Shown here: positions 8,274-16,769 of the stretch, piece after piece | Layout: every line of letters starts with the position of its first letter | Numbering within the stretch: the stretch's first letter is position 1 | From: Dehalococcoidia bacterium | GTDB taxonomy: Bacteria > Chloroflexota > Dehalococcoidia > GIF9 > AB-539-J10 | Assembly (NCBI GenBank): GCA_030602785.1 | Contig: JAUVZB010000014.1 | Coordinates: 1 to 42,960, forward strand | Length of the DNA: 42,960 nucleotides | Reading direction: 5' to 3' | Notes under the pieces: model-generated | Told to the model about the DNA's origin: nothing | What the model saw: the letters and a program-made list of their open reading frames with translations, nothing else | Databases searched by the model: none | Program-made: the position numbers and the translations under genes

Positions 8274-9212
8274 CTATTCGTCCGGCGACATCGGGGCCAT
8301 GCGCGTGCGGTTCACCCGGAGTGAGAACACGTCCGGACGCGAGTAGTGCCCCGCGACATCGAGCAACTGCTTCTCCTCGGGCAGCCGGTTCAGGTCTATG
8401 TCGGCGTAGACGATTGTCTCACAGTCGTAGACCGGCCCCGCGACAAATCGTGCGTCGGGCCCTATCACGGCGCTACCGCCGCGACAGAGCAAGTCGGGGA
8501 ATTCCTCCATCTCCTTGCGCAGCGGGAAGTCGTCCGGCAGCATCGCCTTCTCGAGATAGCTGGCCGCCGCGACCACGAACAACCTCCCCTCGAAGGCCAT
8601 GGTGCGACACGAGAGAAGGAAGGTCTCGGTCGCGCTGGGCCAGAGCGCCGCGTGGACCTGCTCGCCCTCGCAGTACAGAGCGTAGCGGGCGAGTGGCATC
8701 CAGTGCTCCCAGCACACGAGCCCGCCCAGGCGGCCCAGCTCCGTGTCGAACACGGAGAGCGTCGAGCCCTCGCCCCTTCCCCAGACCATGCGCTCATGGT
8801 AGGTCGGCACGAGCTTCCTGTGCTTTCCCAGCAGCTCGCCATTGCGGTCTATGAAGACGATGGTGTTGTACAGCGTTCCGGTTGGAGTCCGTTCGTTGAT
8901 GCCCATAACGACCGCGACCCCGTGCTGCCGCGCCGCCTCGCAGAGCCGCGACACGGCAGGCCCGTAGTTCCAGCGGGCGTCGGCGTTCGTCCACACCGGG
9001 TATCCCGGCAGCCATGTCTCGGGGAACACCGCCAGCGAGGCCCCCTGAGAGGCTGCCTCGGCAATCAGCCGGCAGCCTTTCTCCACCGTGGCGTCCCTGT
9101 CGAGGAAGACAGGGGCTGCCTGGACAGCCGCCACCCGGTAAGCGGGCAGCCTGTCTCCGGCATTCGCCGACTGTGAGGCCGCCTTCTCGATAGAGTTGTC
9201 CGCTTCTGACAT
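8274..9212 (-). CDS. Nitrilase-family carbon-nitrogen hydrolase
   Basis: Hydrolyses a nitrile (or cyanide-like or amide) carbon-nitrogen bond to the acid and ammonia in the cytosol. It is 312 residues. The triad is visible: Glu in FPETWLPGYPVW near 65, Lys in GKHRKLVPTYHER near 145 and Cys in VCWEHWMPLARYA near 180. The CWEH motif and the PTYHER lid are typical of true branch-1 nitrilases, rather than of omega-amidases or carbamoylputrescine hydrolases. ATG 9212 has GGAGGAG just upstream. The first 25 residues are polar and likely disordered. Nothing next door names the substrate. Confidence 0.87.
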   Translation of the reverse strand: MSEADNSIEKAASQSANAGDRLPAYRVAAVQAAPVFLDRDATVEKGCRLIAEAASQGASLAVFPETWLPGYPVWTNADARWNYGPAVSRLCEAARQHGVAVVMGINERTPTGTLYNTIVFIDRNGELLGKHRKLVPTYHERMVWGRGEGSTLSVFDTELGRLGGLVCWEHWMPLARYALYCEGEQVHAALWPSATETFLLSCRTMAFEGRLFVVAAASYLEKAMLPDDFPLRKEMEEFPDLLCRGGSAVIGPDARFVAGPVYDCETIVYADIDLNRLPEEKQLLDVAGHYSRPDVFSLRVNRTRMAPMSPDE

Positions 9213-9269
9213 GGCTCCTCCGTGATTCTCTCTCCAATACGATGGTATCTATCGTTCGGGGCAAGGCAG

Positions 9270-9298
9270 AGTATAGTGGGGCCTCGAGACAGGGTCAA
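9270..9298 (-). promoter_or_regulatory. Promoter of the nitrilase gene
   Basis: Minus-strand TTGACC (9298-9293), a 17-bp spacer and TATACT (9275-9270), giving a leader of about 50 nt with a Shine-Dalgarno before ATG 9212. Confidence 0.65.
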
Positions 9299-9351
9299 TT
9301 GGCGCGAGCTCTCGATTTCGCAGTGGTTGTCCCCATACCACCCTGCCGAGC

Positions 9352-9357
9352 TATAAT
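9352..9357 (+). promoter_or_regulatory. -10 box of the RHH gene
   Basis: A perfect TATAAT. TTGTCC at 9327-9332 is the only -35 candidate and is 19 bp away, so the pair is weaker than others here. Confidence 0.45.
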
Positions 9358-9394
9358 GACTGCGCGTGTGAGTGCGGACCTAGGAGCTTGCCGA

Positions 9395-9634
9395 GTGGAC
9401 GACAAGGTAACTATTGAAATTGCCATCCCGCAGACCCTTCTCTCCCGGGTGGAAGAGCAGAGCAGGGAACGCGACGAGAGCGTGAGTCATTTCTTCTGTC
9501 GCGGCGCCGAGACCCTCCTGCGCCGCCACAAAGAGAGACGCATGCTCGAGCAGTACGTTGAGGCGCGCACCAGGATGCCCGATTCCGAAGAGGTGAAGGA
9601 GGCGCGAAAGGAGCTCGACGAGAAGCCCGACTAG
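9395..9634 (+). CDS. Small ribbon-helix-helix-like protein
   Basis: A 79-residue charged protein. The beginning reads as a beta strand (KVTIEIAI), then two helices (TLLSRVEEQSRERDES, then SHFFCRGAETLLRRH), the pattern of CopG/Arc DNA-binding proteins and many antitoxins. The tail is an acidic helix with a KEARKELDEKP end. I chose GTG 9395 because TAGGAG (9381-9386) lies 8 nt upstream. An ATG at 9356 overlaps the -10 box, and GTG 9368 would be a leaderless alternative. No toxin gene is adjacent. The next gene, convergent, encodes a VWA protein. It could be an autoregulator or an orphan antitoxin. Confidence 0.62.
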   Translation: MDDKVTIEIAIPQTLLSRVEEQSRERDESVSHFFCRGAETLLRRHKERRMLEQYVEARTRMPDSEEVKEARKELDEKPD

Positions 9635-9652
9635 AAGGCCTGCCAGCCCGCC

Positions 9653-11371
9653 CTACCGATAGAGCCGTGGCAGAAGTCGAGTCAGCACGCCCGGCAGTTC
9701 CGAAACCGTGTAGGCCACCTCGCACTTGCCGGCGCCATAGAGCGCCTCCTGGGGTGCTCCTATCGACACAGTCAGCACATCGACCCCCTCCCTGCGGCAC
9801 AACTCGAGCGCCTGTCGCACGACATACGTGTCCTTGGGGTGCCCGTCCGTGAAGTGCAGCACGAGCTTTCTTGCCGCCCTTCGCCCCCTCAACTCCAGCA
9901 GCGCGGCAGCCACGGCCTCTCCCGTGGGGGTTCCTCCATCGCTCCAGACATCGCGCAGCGACAGCGGTTTGCCTGTCGAGGCGAGCCGCGTCAGTTGCAC
10001 CGGAGCTCCGGGGCGAAGCCCTCCGCTGGTGTATGTCAGGACCTCATACCAGACCTGTGGTGCAAGCCCCCGCAACGCCTCCGCAACGACGCAGGCGGCC
10101 CGGTCGACAACCGCCATGTACGAGCGCATCGAGGCCGAGACGTCAACCAGGAACACCAGCGCCATCGACGTGCGATGTCTTCTGTCACGGAGCTTGAAGA
10201 CACTCGACTTGCCTGCTGCCACCTTCGAAAGGCTCCTCCCGTCCAGCTTGCCTCGCCGCAGGCCATGCCGCCAGCGCGACTCAGCGTCCTCCAGCCGGGC
10301 AAAGAGGCGCCGCACGGACTCTATCTCCTGCGTCACCTGCGCGCGCACACGCTCGTAGTCGTCCGGGTCGAATCGCGCATCCCGGATCATCGTTGTCGCG
10401 GCGCGGACACCCAGGTCGCGGAGCTCTCCTGTGACAACAGCGACGCCCTCTCCAGCTTCCTCCCCCCCACCATTAGCCTCCTCAGGAGATACAAGTCGAG
10501 GGGCGTCCACAAGGTACACACTCAAATCCATGAAGCTCCCTGTCTCTCCTCCTCCCAGCACGTTCTTGCGCATCCGGGCGCGAGCCGACTCCGCCTCACT
10601 GTCCCTGCCGGACTCAAGGCCTTCCTCTCGCTCCCAGCCGAGTTCCGTGAGACCGCCTCCTGCTCCGGGAGGGAAAGTCTTGAGCCAGCGCCAGACCTCC
10701 CCCGCCTGCCCGAGCCTGTGATGAGGGTCGCGCGTTCCGACATAAGTTCGCCCCATCTCGCGGAGAGTCTCCACTGCCACCAGCAGTTCTCCGCTCACAT
10801 CGGCCGGCAGTTCTCCTCCATACAGCACCATTCCCAGCCACAGATCGAGCACAGCGCCTCTCGTCACGGAGCCGCCGCTATCCGACAGGACGCGGCGCGG
10901 CATCCCGGGCGCCAGCATGGTTCTCATGGCCACCAGATACTCACCCAGCACCGGGGACACGCGCATCAGTCGGGCTGAGATGAAGACGTCTTCGAGCACA
11001 CGGTGGACGTGCGAGAACTCAATGCGTTCACCTTCGGTGAGGGAGCCCCAGTGCTCCCAGTCCGAGCTTTCGGCCGACAGCTCGCGGCAGGCTGCCTCCC
11101 GGACGGCAAGCCCCACCAGGCAGTCCACCACGGACGCCGGAACAGGCGCCGCGAAGCCGCTCAGCAGCTTCGGGTCAAGGACGATGGGAGAGATGGCCTC
11201 GCGGCGAGCACCAGGACGGGCCTGCCGCAGCCTCGTCTGCACTAGCTCTGCCTGCGACGCCGCACCTCCCAGTACGGAGGCCAGTTCGCGGGAACGGTCA
11301 TCCGACCTGTCTATGCGCCAGTAGCCGGAGAGGCTCAGTGCACTCCGTCCACAGGCGCCATCAGCTCTCAT
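9653..11371 (-). CDS. VWA-domain protein, partner of the MoxR ATPase
   Basis: A 572-residue cytosolic protein with a C-terminal von Willebrand A domain (about 385-572). The metal-ion adhesion site is complete: DVSAS near 400, a Thr in GGTPTGEA near 475, and FTDG near 500. The first 380 residues have no motif I recognise. They include a polar, glycine/glutamate-rich linker around 250-320. No signal peptide or membrane segment is seen. It overlaps the upstream MoxR gene by 11 bp. Known MoxR-VWA pairs (NorQD, CbbQO, RavA-ViaA) act as ATP-driven assembly or activation machines. The client here is unknown, and no oxidoreductase or Rubisco gene is adjacent. Confidence 0.8.
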   Translation of the reverse strand: MRADGACGRSALSLSGYWRIDRSDDRSRELASVLGGAASQAELVQTRLRQARPGARREAISPIVLDPKLLSGFAAPVPASVVDCLVGLAVREAACRELSAESSDWEHWGSLTEGERIEFSHVHRVLEDVFISARLMRVSPVLGEYLVAMRTMLAPGMPRRVLSDSGGSVTRGAVLDLWLGMVLYGGELPADVSGELLVAVETLREMGRTYVGTRDPHHRLGQAGEVWRWLKTFPPGAGGGLTELGWEREEGLESGRDSEAESARARMRKNVLGGGETGSFMDLSVYLVDAPRLVSPEEANGGGEEAGEGVAVVTGELRDLGVRAATTMIRDARFDPDDYERVRAQVTQEIESVRRLFARLEDAESRWRHGLRRGKLDGRSLSKVAAGKSSVFKLRDRRHRTSMALVFLVDVSASMRSYMAVVDRAACVVAEALRGLAPQVWYEVLTYTSGGLRPGAPVQLTRLASTGKPLSLRDVWSDGGTPTGEAVAAALLELRGRRAARKLVLHFTDGHPKDTYVVRQALELCRREGVDVLTVSIGAPQEALYGAGKCEVAYTVSELPGVLTRLLPRLYR

Positions 11372-12242
11372 TGACCTGCGCTAGAGACGGGTCTTCCTCT
11401 ATCCACTGGAGGGCCTGGAGCGCGACCTTCTCCAGGGAGACATCGTCAATCCCGAAGATGACGGAGGTCTCCACCGCCTCACGTAGCGATGCTCCTTCGC
11501 ATATTTCCTCTGCGGCCACGAGCAGCTGCCTGGTAGAGACGTGGACCGGGCGTCCCGCCGTGCGCAGCGTGTGCGCGAAATCCGTGAGCTTCTCGGACAG
11601 CCGCAGGGACAATCCGTGCGCGCGCAGTATGTTCGCTTCCTCCCTGCGGGGAGGGTAATCAAGCCTGACCGTCCGCGGGAAACGGTCCCGGATGGCGGCA
11701 TCGAGCGGATTGACGCCGTAGAACTCCTCGCCCTCGTTGATGGTGGCGAAGAAGACGACGCCCGGAGCCACGCCCACCTCGTAGGTGAGATCATCGCTCC
11801 ACATCGAGCGCCTCCAATCCAGCAGGCCGAGAATCGCGTTCAGCACTTCCGGGTGAGCGCGATTAATCTCGTCGAGCAGCACGACGCAGCCCGGTGTCTC
11901 CACTGCATGTATGAAGCGTGCCTTCCGGTACCATGTCTCGCCCCCGTTGAGCCTGTCCTTGCCGAACCACTGCTCGGCATCGACGAAGGCTCCGCAGTGA
12001 ACTTCGTAGAAGGGGCGCGCCCACCTCGCGGCAAACACACGTGCAAGGGTGGTCTTGCCACAGCCCTTCGGGCCACGCACGAGTACATTCACCTGTTCCC
12101 CGCGGTCAGCCCGAGAGGCTGCCCTGCCGAGGCGCTCAAGGTTTCTCGACGATACCCAGAACCCTTCTTCGTCCGGGGGAACCGGAAGTCCGGGGTTTCC
12201 CTGCTGCAACCCTTGCTGAAAGCTTCCTTTGTCTGAAGTCAT
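11361..12242 (-). CDS. MoxR-family AAA+ ATPase
   Basis: A 293-residue AAA+ ATPase of the MoxR/CbbQ/NorQ class. Walker A is GPKGCGKTTLA near 55, Walker B VVLLDEINRAHP near 120, sensor 1 FFATIN near 165, and the arginine-finger region DAAIRDRFPRTV near 180, followed by the lid helices. It is the first gene of a two-gene unit with the VWA protein, which starts inside its 3' end. It presumably remodels or activates a target together with that partner. The leader from 12243 to about 12290 contains two overlapping palindromes (12262-12282), suggesting regulation. Confidence 0.88.
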   Translation of the reverse strand: MTSDKGSFQQGLQQGNPGLPVPPDEEGFWVSSRNLERLGRAASRADRGEQVNVLVRGPKGCGKTTLARVFAARWARPFYEVHCGAFVDAEQWFGKDRLNGGETWYRKARFIHAVETPGCVVLLDEINRAHPEVLNAILGLLDWRRSMWSDDLTYEVGVAPGVVFFATINEGEEFYGVNPLDAAIRDRFPRTVRLDYPPRREEANILRAHGLSLRLSEKLTDFAHTLRTAGRPVHVSTRQLLVAAEEICEGASLREAVETSVIFGIDDVSLEKVALQALQWIEEDPSLAQVNES

Positions 12243-12261
12243 GCCGTATCCTGCCGTTCCC

Positions 12262-12282
12262 GGTTGTCCACAACCGCGGTTG
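12262..12282. promoter_or_regulatory. Overlapping palindromes in the moxR leader
   Basis: GGTTGT-CC-ACAACC (12262-12275) overlaps the perfect 12-bp palindrome CAACCGCGGTTG (12271-12282). The first also contains TTGTCCACA, a DnaA-box-like 9-mer. The site lies between the -10 box and the start codon, where a bound repressor or an RNA fold would affect expression. Confidence 0.45.
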
Positions 12283-12296
12283 CTCTTCCACGTCTC

Positions 12297-12325
12297 ATTC
12301 TACGCGCCGCCGCGTGCAGCGCCAA
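12297..12325 (-). promoter_or_regulatory. Promoter of the moxR-VWA operon
   Basis: Minus-strand TTGGCG (12325-12320), a 17-bp spacer and TAGAAT (12302-12297). The same two hexamers and spacer recur at 13672-13700. Confidence 0.55.
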
Positions 12326-12347
12326 GCGTGACGCGCTCGACTTCCCT

Positions 12348-13640
12348 TCACCTCTTCCCCTCCCGCACGGGGAGAAGCCGTGCGGGCGCGACCAGCCGGA
12401 CAAGCAGTCCGCATGTCGTGAGCGCCGCCAGGAGCAGAAAGAGCGACGCCGTGTAGCTCCCGGTGATGTCGTGCATGTAGCCCGCCAGCCAGGGACTCAC
12501 TGCGCCGCCGAGGGAAACACCGAGCACCATCATCCCGAGTATGGCGCCGTAGGACTTGCCGTGGAAGAGGTCCGACCCCGTTGCAAACAGCACAGGGGGC
12601 ATGGCCCCAAGTCCTACACCGAAGCAAGCTGCGAAGAGTTGCGCCATCCATGGCTGGGTGCTGTCCTGAATCACGAACAGCAGGCCAACGGCAGCAATAC
12701 TGAGGCCGCACGCGGGCAGGTATACCTTCTCGCGGCCCAATCTGTCCGACACCGAGCTCGCCAACGTCCCCAGCACGAAGAATATGCCGAACACGCTGTA
12801 GAACAGCGCGGCATCCATCGCGTCGTACCCCACATCCCGGAAGAAGTACACCTGGTGGGCAATCGCAATCTTCTCCGCGATTCCTATCTGAAAGAACCCT
12901 GCCAGCCACAGCATCCAGAACTGCGGAGTCTTGAGGGCATCCGCGAGCGACCAGCCCCCGTGCTGCCACCCACTGCCGTCCACTGCAGCAACCTTCTGCT
13001 CTCCCATCGGGGCATGTGCCCCGGTCGACTCGATTGCGGGCGCTCGCCTTATGAAGAGCATCGTCAGAGGAACCACCAGGGCAATGACTGAGAGACCGGT
13101 GATGAAGTAGGCGTGCCGCCATCCGAACGTCGATATCAGATACTGTACAAGGGAAGCCGACACAAGGCTGACGCCAAAACCCGAAGCGAGGATGCTGAAC
13201 ACCAGTCCACGATTTCTTGTGAACCATGGCGTGACAATCGTAGCGAGCGGCGCGACCCCTATCAGCGCACATCCGATGGCCACAATCACGCCGTAGAGAA
13301 GGTAGAAGTGCCAGTCGCTCGTCGCGAAACCGCAGAGTACGCCTCCACCTCCAATGATGACGATGCCGAGGGAGAGCAGAAGTTGCGGTTTCAGCCGGTC
13401 GACCAGCCCGCCAACGACCGGGGAAAGAAGGCCGTACACAAGGATATTCAGTGAGAACATCGCCGCAGTTCCCCCCCTGCTCCAGCCGAAGTCCTCGACT
13501 ATCGCAGGATAGAACACGGAGAAGGCGTTGCGGAGGCCAAATCCGAGGGCCATGACCAGGAATCCCACAGCCAGCACCACCCAGCGGCGATGGAGACGCG
13601 ATAACGGGTTCTCGGGGCGACGCTGCGAGGTATCGCTCAT
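12348..13640 (-). CDS. MFS transporter (oxalate/formate or monocarboxylate type), copy 1
   Basis: A 430-residue permease with about 12 membrane helices. It starts with a short basic N-terminus, then RRWVVLAVGFLVMALGFGLRN, which is typical of the oxalate:formate antiporter/monocarboxylate branch. The loop motif GGLVDRLKP lies between helices 2 and 3 and SDRLGREKVY between helices 8 and 9. It is a close paralogue of the next gene and collinear throughout. I set the start at ATG 13640, which gives exactly the length of the paralogue. Longer starts overlap the -10 box. It likely exchanges or imports a small organic acid; the substrate is not readable. Confidence 0.85.
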   Translation of the reverse strand: MSDTSQRRPENPLSRLHRRWVVLAVGFLVMALGFGLRNAFSVFYPAIVEDFGWSRGGTAAMFSLNILVYGLLSPVVGGLVDRLKPQLLLSLGIVIIGGGGVLCGFATSDWHFYLLYGVIVAIGCALIGVAPLATIVTPWFTRNRGLVFSILASGFGVSLVSASLVQYLISTFGWRHAYFITGLSVIALVVPLTMLFIRRAPAIESTGAHAPMGEQKVAAVDGSGWQHGGWSLADALKTPQFWMLWLAGFFQIGIAEKIAIAHQVYFFRDVGYDAMDAALFYSVFGIFFVLGTLASSVSDRLGREKVYLPACGLSIAAVGLLFVIQDSTQPWMAQLFAACFGVGLGAMPPVLFATGSDLFHGKSYGAILGMMVLGVSLGGAVSPWLAGYMHDITGSYTASLFLLLAALTTCGLLVRLVAPARLLPVREGKR

Positions 13641-13671
13641 GACGCGGGAGCTTCGTGCTGCACTGCGGCCC

Positions 13672-13700
13672 ATTCTACGTGTTCGGATTCGCCTCGCCAA
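13672..13700 (-). promoter_or_regulatory. Promoter of MFS copy 1
   Basis: Minus-strand TTGGCG (13700-13695), a 17-bp spacer and TAGAAT (13677-13672). It lies in the 79-bp gap between the two paralogues, so copy 1 can be expressed on its own. Confidence 0.5.
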
Positions 13701-13719
13701 ACCACGCAACGAGAGAGGG

Positions 13720-15012
13720 TCAACCTGCCCTGTTGGACCGCACAGGATTCAGCCTCCGGGGAGCTGCCAGCCAGACCATGCTTCCGCACACCACAAGGGC
13801 GGCCACGAGCATGAAGAGCGTTGACGTGTAGCTGTTCGACACGTCGTGGAGATGGCCCGCCAACCACGGGCTGAGAGCACCACCCAGCGAGAACCCGAGC
13901 GCGACCGTGCCCATGATGGCGCCATAGGACATTCCGTGGAACAGGTCCGCCACCGAAGCGAACAGCACCGGAGGCATGGCCCCCATCCCGGCGCCAAAGA
14001 GCACCGCGAATAGGTAGGCCATCCACGGCTGCGACGCATCTCGTATGCCGAAGAGCATGCAGGCAGCTCCGATGCTGAGGAGACACGCGGGGATGTAGAC
14101 CTTCTCCCGCCCCAGTCTGTCCGAGAAGAAGCTCGCCAGGTTGCCGCCAACGAACACGATTCCGAACACGCTGTAGATAGACGCGGCCGCCACGGGGCTG
14201 TAGCCGGCGTCCTGGAAGAAGTAGACCTGATGTGCAATCACCATCTTCTCAGCGATACCCAACTGGCAGAACGCCGCGATCCACAACATCCAGAACTGCG
14301 GGGTCCTGAGGGCCCGCCGCAGAGTCCAGCCAGTGGCATGCCAGTTCGAAGTGCCGCCCTCGCTCACTTCTTCTCCCGATGCCTTCTGAACCGGACGGGA
14401 CAGGGCGCGAGGCGCCCGACGGATAAGGACAAGGGTGAGCGGCACCATAACGACGGCGACCGAGAGCCCTGCAATGACGAAGGCGCTCTGCCAACCGTAC
14501 ACGGATATGAGCAACTGCACCACCGATGCCGACACGATGCTCACCCCGAACCCGGCAGCCAGGATTCCGAACACAAGCCCGCGGTTCCTTTCGAACCACG
14601 GGGTGACAATCGCTGCGAGCGGAGTGATGCCTATCATGCTGACTCCACCGGCGGCCACTCCCCCGTATAGCACGTAGAACTGCCACTCGCTGGTCGCGAG
14701 CCCGCACAGGGCAATGCTGCAACCGAGTATGCCGATGCCGAGCGCGAGCACGAATTGCGGCCTGAACCTGTCCACGAGACCGCCTACGACCGGCGATAGC
14801 AGGCCGTAGACAAGGATACTGAGCGAGAACATGATGGCCGTGTTCCCCCTGCTCCAGCCGAATTGCTCCACGATGGCTGGATAGAACACGGAGAACGAGT
14901 TGCGGAGGGCGAAGCCGCTGGCCATCACAAGGAAAGCCACAGCGAGTACGACCCAGCCACGATGGACGCGAGACATCCGATTGGTCGCATGAGTGTTGTC
15001 GCTGTTGCTCAT
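13720..15012 (-). CDS. MFS transporter (oxalate/formate or monocarboxylate type), copy 2
   Basis: A 430-residue permease, the tandem paralogue of the preceding entry. The two share long near-identical stretches (FSVFYPAIVE, GWSRG, VYGLLSPVVGGLVDR, VTPWF, AHQVYFF). The same 12-helix fold, the DRF/DRL loops after helix 2 and SDRLGREKVY in the second half are all present. Differences concentrate in the central loop (about 195-225) and in helices 4-5, so substrate range could differ. ATG 15012 has no strong Shine-Dalgarno. It has its own promoter at 15069-15097. Confidence 0.85.
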   Translation of the reverse strand: MSNSDNTHATNRMSRVHRGWVVLAVAFLVMASGFALRNSFSVFYPAIVEQFGWSRGNTAIMFSLSILVYGLLSPVVGGLVDRFRPQFVLALGIGILGCSIALCGLATSEWQFYVLYGGVAAGGVSMIGITPLAAIVTPWFERNRGLVFGILAAGFGVSIVSASVVQLLISVYGWQSAFVIAGLSVAVVMVPLTLVLIRRAPRALSRPVQKASGEEVSEGGTSNWHATGWTLRRALRTPQFWMLWIAAFCQLGIAEKMVIAHQVYFFQDAGYSPVAAASIYSVFGIVFVGGNLASFFSDRLGREKVYIPACLLSIGAACMLFGIRDASQPWMAYLFAVLFGAGMGAMPPVLFASVADLFHGMSYGAIMGTVALGFSLGGALSPWLAGHLHDVSNSYTSTLFMLVAALVVCGSMVWLAAPRRLNPVRSNRAG

Positions 15013-15068
15013 TGGCCGAGGGGCTCCGGCATCTGTTCGATTCTCCCGGAGGGGAGACAGGACCAGCT

Positions 15069-15097
15069 AGTGTAGCAGTCGTACGTTCAGCCCGCAA
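15069..15097 (-). promoter_or_regulatory. Promoter of MFS copy 2
   Basis: Minus-strand TTGCGG (15097-15092), a 17-bp spacer and TACACT (15074-15069). Confidence 0.5.
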
Positions 15098-15188
15098 CGC
15101 GGCGAATGCATGGTCTCACAGTGCTGCCGCAATCGAGATCTTGCCCCTCAAGGCTCCCGTTCTTTCGCGCAGCGCCCGGCTGTTTCGC

Positions 15189-15223
15189 AAAAGAGGGGGG
15201 CGCCACTCCGGGCGGCGCCCCCC
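15189..15223 (-). terminator. Intrinsic terminator after the amino-acid permease
   Basis: A perfect 10-bp GC stem, GGGGGGCGCC (15195-15204) with GGCGCCCCCC (15214-15223), and a 9-nt loop. On the minus strand it is followed by CTCTTTTGCG, a short T tract. It sits 22 bp past the stop of the permease gene. Confidence 0.7.
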
Positions 15224-15244
15224 TTGTAGTTCGAATCGCCTTCC

Positions 15245-16396
15245 CTAGTCCATCTCGGAAGGCATGCGCTGCATCAGCTTGTCGAGGGAGACTCCCTCTT
15301 TGGCAAGCTGCTTTCTTCTCAGAAGAAACACTATTGCTCCAATGACCAGCCACACCGCTGTCCACAGCATCGCCTCGGGCTCCTGGAGTGCCATGAAAAC
15401 GACCGTGACCGCGATGGCAACAATGGGCAACACGAAGCGCCAGTTCCCCTTCAGCTTGATGGGGGCATTCTCGTACAGGTCGGGTTTCCTCGATTTGAGC
15501 AACATGGTCGCCACCATCACCAGTATGTAGCTGAACAGGAAGGTGAGGTTGGACGTATAGCACGCGAAGACCAGGCCCTTGCCCGAGAAGACGAAAATCA
15601 GCGCTATCACTACCGTCGCGGTGAGGCCCCAGACCGGCGTCCCGAAGCGGGAGTTCACCGAGCTGAGCCGCTCGGGGACGGCGCGGTCGCGCCCCAGGCT
15701 CATCACGATTCGTGAGGCGGCAAGCTGGAAGCCGTTCTGCGAGGTGCTGACCGCCAGGACCACGATGAGCAGCAGGATGGTGGAGGCGACCGCCGGCAGC
15801 ACAAGCTTTGCAGCATCGTAGATGGGCGTGCTGCTGCTAGCCTGCTCCGACCAGAGAAGGTTGCCGGAGGCGGTAATCGACATGAGCACGTAGAGGACTA
15901 TGCACGCGCCAAGTCCCAGTATCATCCCGAGAGGGACATTGCGTGCGGGGTTCTTCACTTCCTCTCCAATCTCCGCCGCTGCGGTGAACCCGACATAGGC
16001 GAAGAACAGCAGGGCCGCGGCCTGCACGGCCCCCGAAATGCCGAAGGGCATCATCGGGCTGAAGTTCTCAGCCTGGATCTTCGGCAGTCCTGCGCCGATG
16101 AACACCAGGAAGCCGGCGACAAGTATGCCGAACATCACCATTTGTGCCATCGCCGATATCTTGACGCCCAGCACGTTCAGTACATAAAAGACTCCGATGA
16201 AGCCGACCATCAGGAGCGGTGCCGAGAGTCCCGGGGCCACCGTCTGGATATGGTCCGAGAAGACGAAGGCCGTCAGCGCCAGCGGCGTGATGTATGCCAG
16301 CCATCGCGACCAGCCGGCAAGAAAGCCCCGGGACGGGGCCAGCACGTCACCCTGAACGAAGTGAGTGTTCTCAGCATGGATGTGCCATGTCGTCAT
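15245..16396 (-). CDS. APC-family amino-acid permease lacking its N-terminus
   Basis: A 383-residue amino acid/polyamine/organocation permease with about 10 membrane helices. Recognisable segments include APSRGFLAGWSRWLAY near 20, VGFTAAAEIGEEVKNPARNVP near 160 and SRIVMSLGRDRAVPERLS near 240. Full-length members have about 450-480 residues. Here the first two helices, with the glycine-rich unwound helix 1 that binds substrate, are missing. The 320 bases upstream contain only short open frames broken by stops. The gene is either a truncated pseudogene or the product of a rearrangement at about 16396. The strong terminator behind it suggests it was once a normal unit. Confidence 0.75.
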   Translation of the reverse strand: MTTWHIHAENTHFVQGDVLAPSRGFLAGWSRWLAYITPLALTAFVFSDHIQTVAPGLSAPLLMVGFIGVFYVLNVLGVKISAMAQMVMFGILVAGFLVFIGAGLPKIQAENFSPMMPFGISGAVQAAALLFFAYVGFTAAAEIGEEVKNPARNVPLGMILGLGACIVLYVLMSITASGNLLWSEQASSSTPIYDAAKLVLPAVASTILLLIVVLAVSTSQNGFQLAASRIVMSLGRDRAVPERLSSVNSRFGTPVWGLTATVVIALIFVFSGKGLVFACYTSNLTFLFSYILVMVATMLLKSRKPDLYENAPIKLKGNWRFVLPIVAIAVTVVFMALQEPEAMLWTAVWLVIGAIVFLLRRKQLAKEGVSLDKLMQRMPSEMD

Positions 16397-16683
16397 CGGC
16401 CGGCGATTCCCACAGTGGTTTGAACAGGACGCCTCAATGAGCGGATTTGCAGGGCATGCTGCGCCCTGAACAGGGTAACGACGTGTTGGTGGGACGTCTC
16501 CAGCGGAGAAGCTGCCAGCCCTATCAGGCCAGCAGCCCGATACCGACGCCGACTAGAGGGCTCCGAGAGGACCCGATTCCGCGGACCGGAGGAACGTATG
16601 TGGTCGCGCGAGTTCCCATGTAGTTGAGCATTATGGTCGCGCCTTTTCCCACTGTCAATGCTCGTACCCGACGAATCGCTGTG
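16397..16683. other. Region between the truncated permease and the next promoter
   Basis: About 290 bases without a supported gene. The minus strand should carry the first two helices of the permease, but all three frames contain stops (for example TGATAGG near 16520 and TGA near 16395) and no membrane-like run longer than about 12 residues. No RNA gene or repeat was seen. Confidence 0.4.
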
Positions 16684-16713
16684 TTGCAGACAGCGGTTTT
16701 CTCACCTTACAAT
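16684..16713 (+). promoter_or_regulatory. Promoter of the U32-like gene
   Basis: TTGCAG (16684-16689), an 18-bp spacer and TACAAT (16708-16713), with a leader of about 50 nt to ATG 16770. Confidence 0.55.
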
Positions 16714-16769
16714 GAGTGACCGTTAATGCAGCCGGAGCCGGGCACCCGGCAGGCAAAGGAGACAAGCCG

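Noticed and set aside
15225-15240. tRNA T-arm-like GTTCGAATC
   Set aside because: No acceptor, D or anticodon arms can be built around it.
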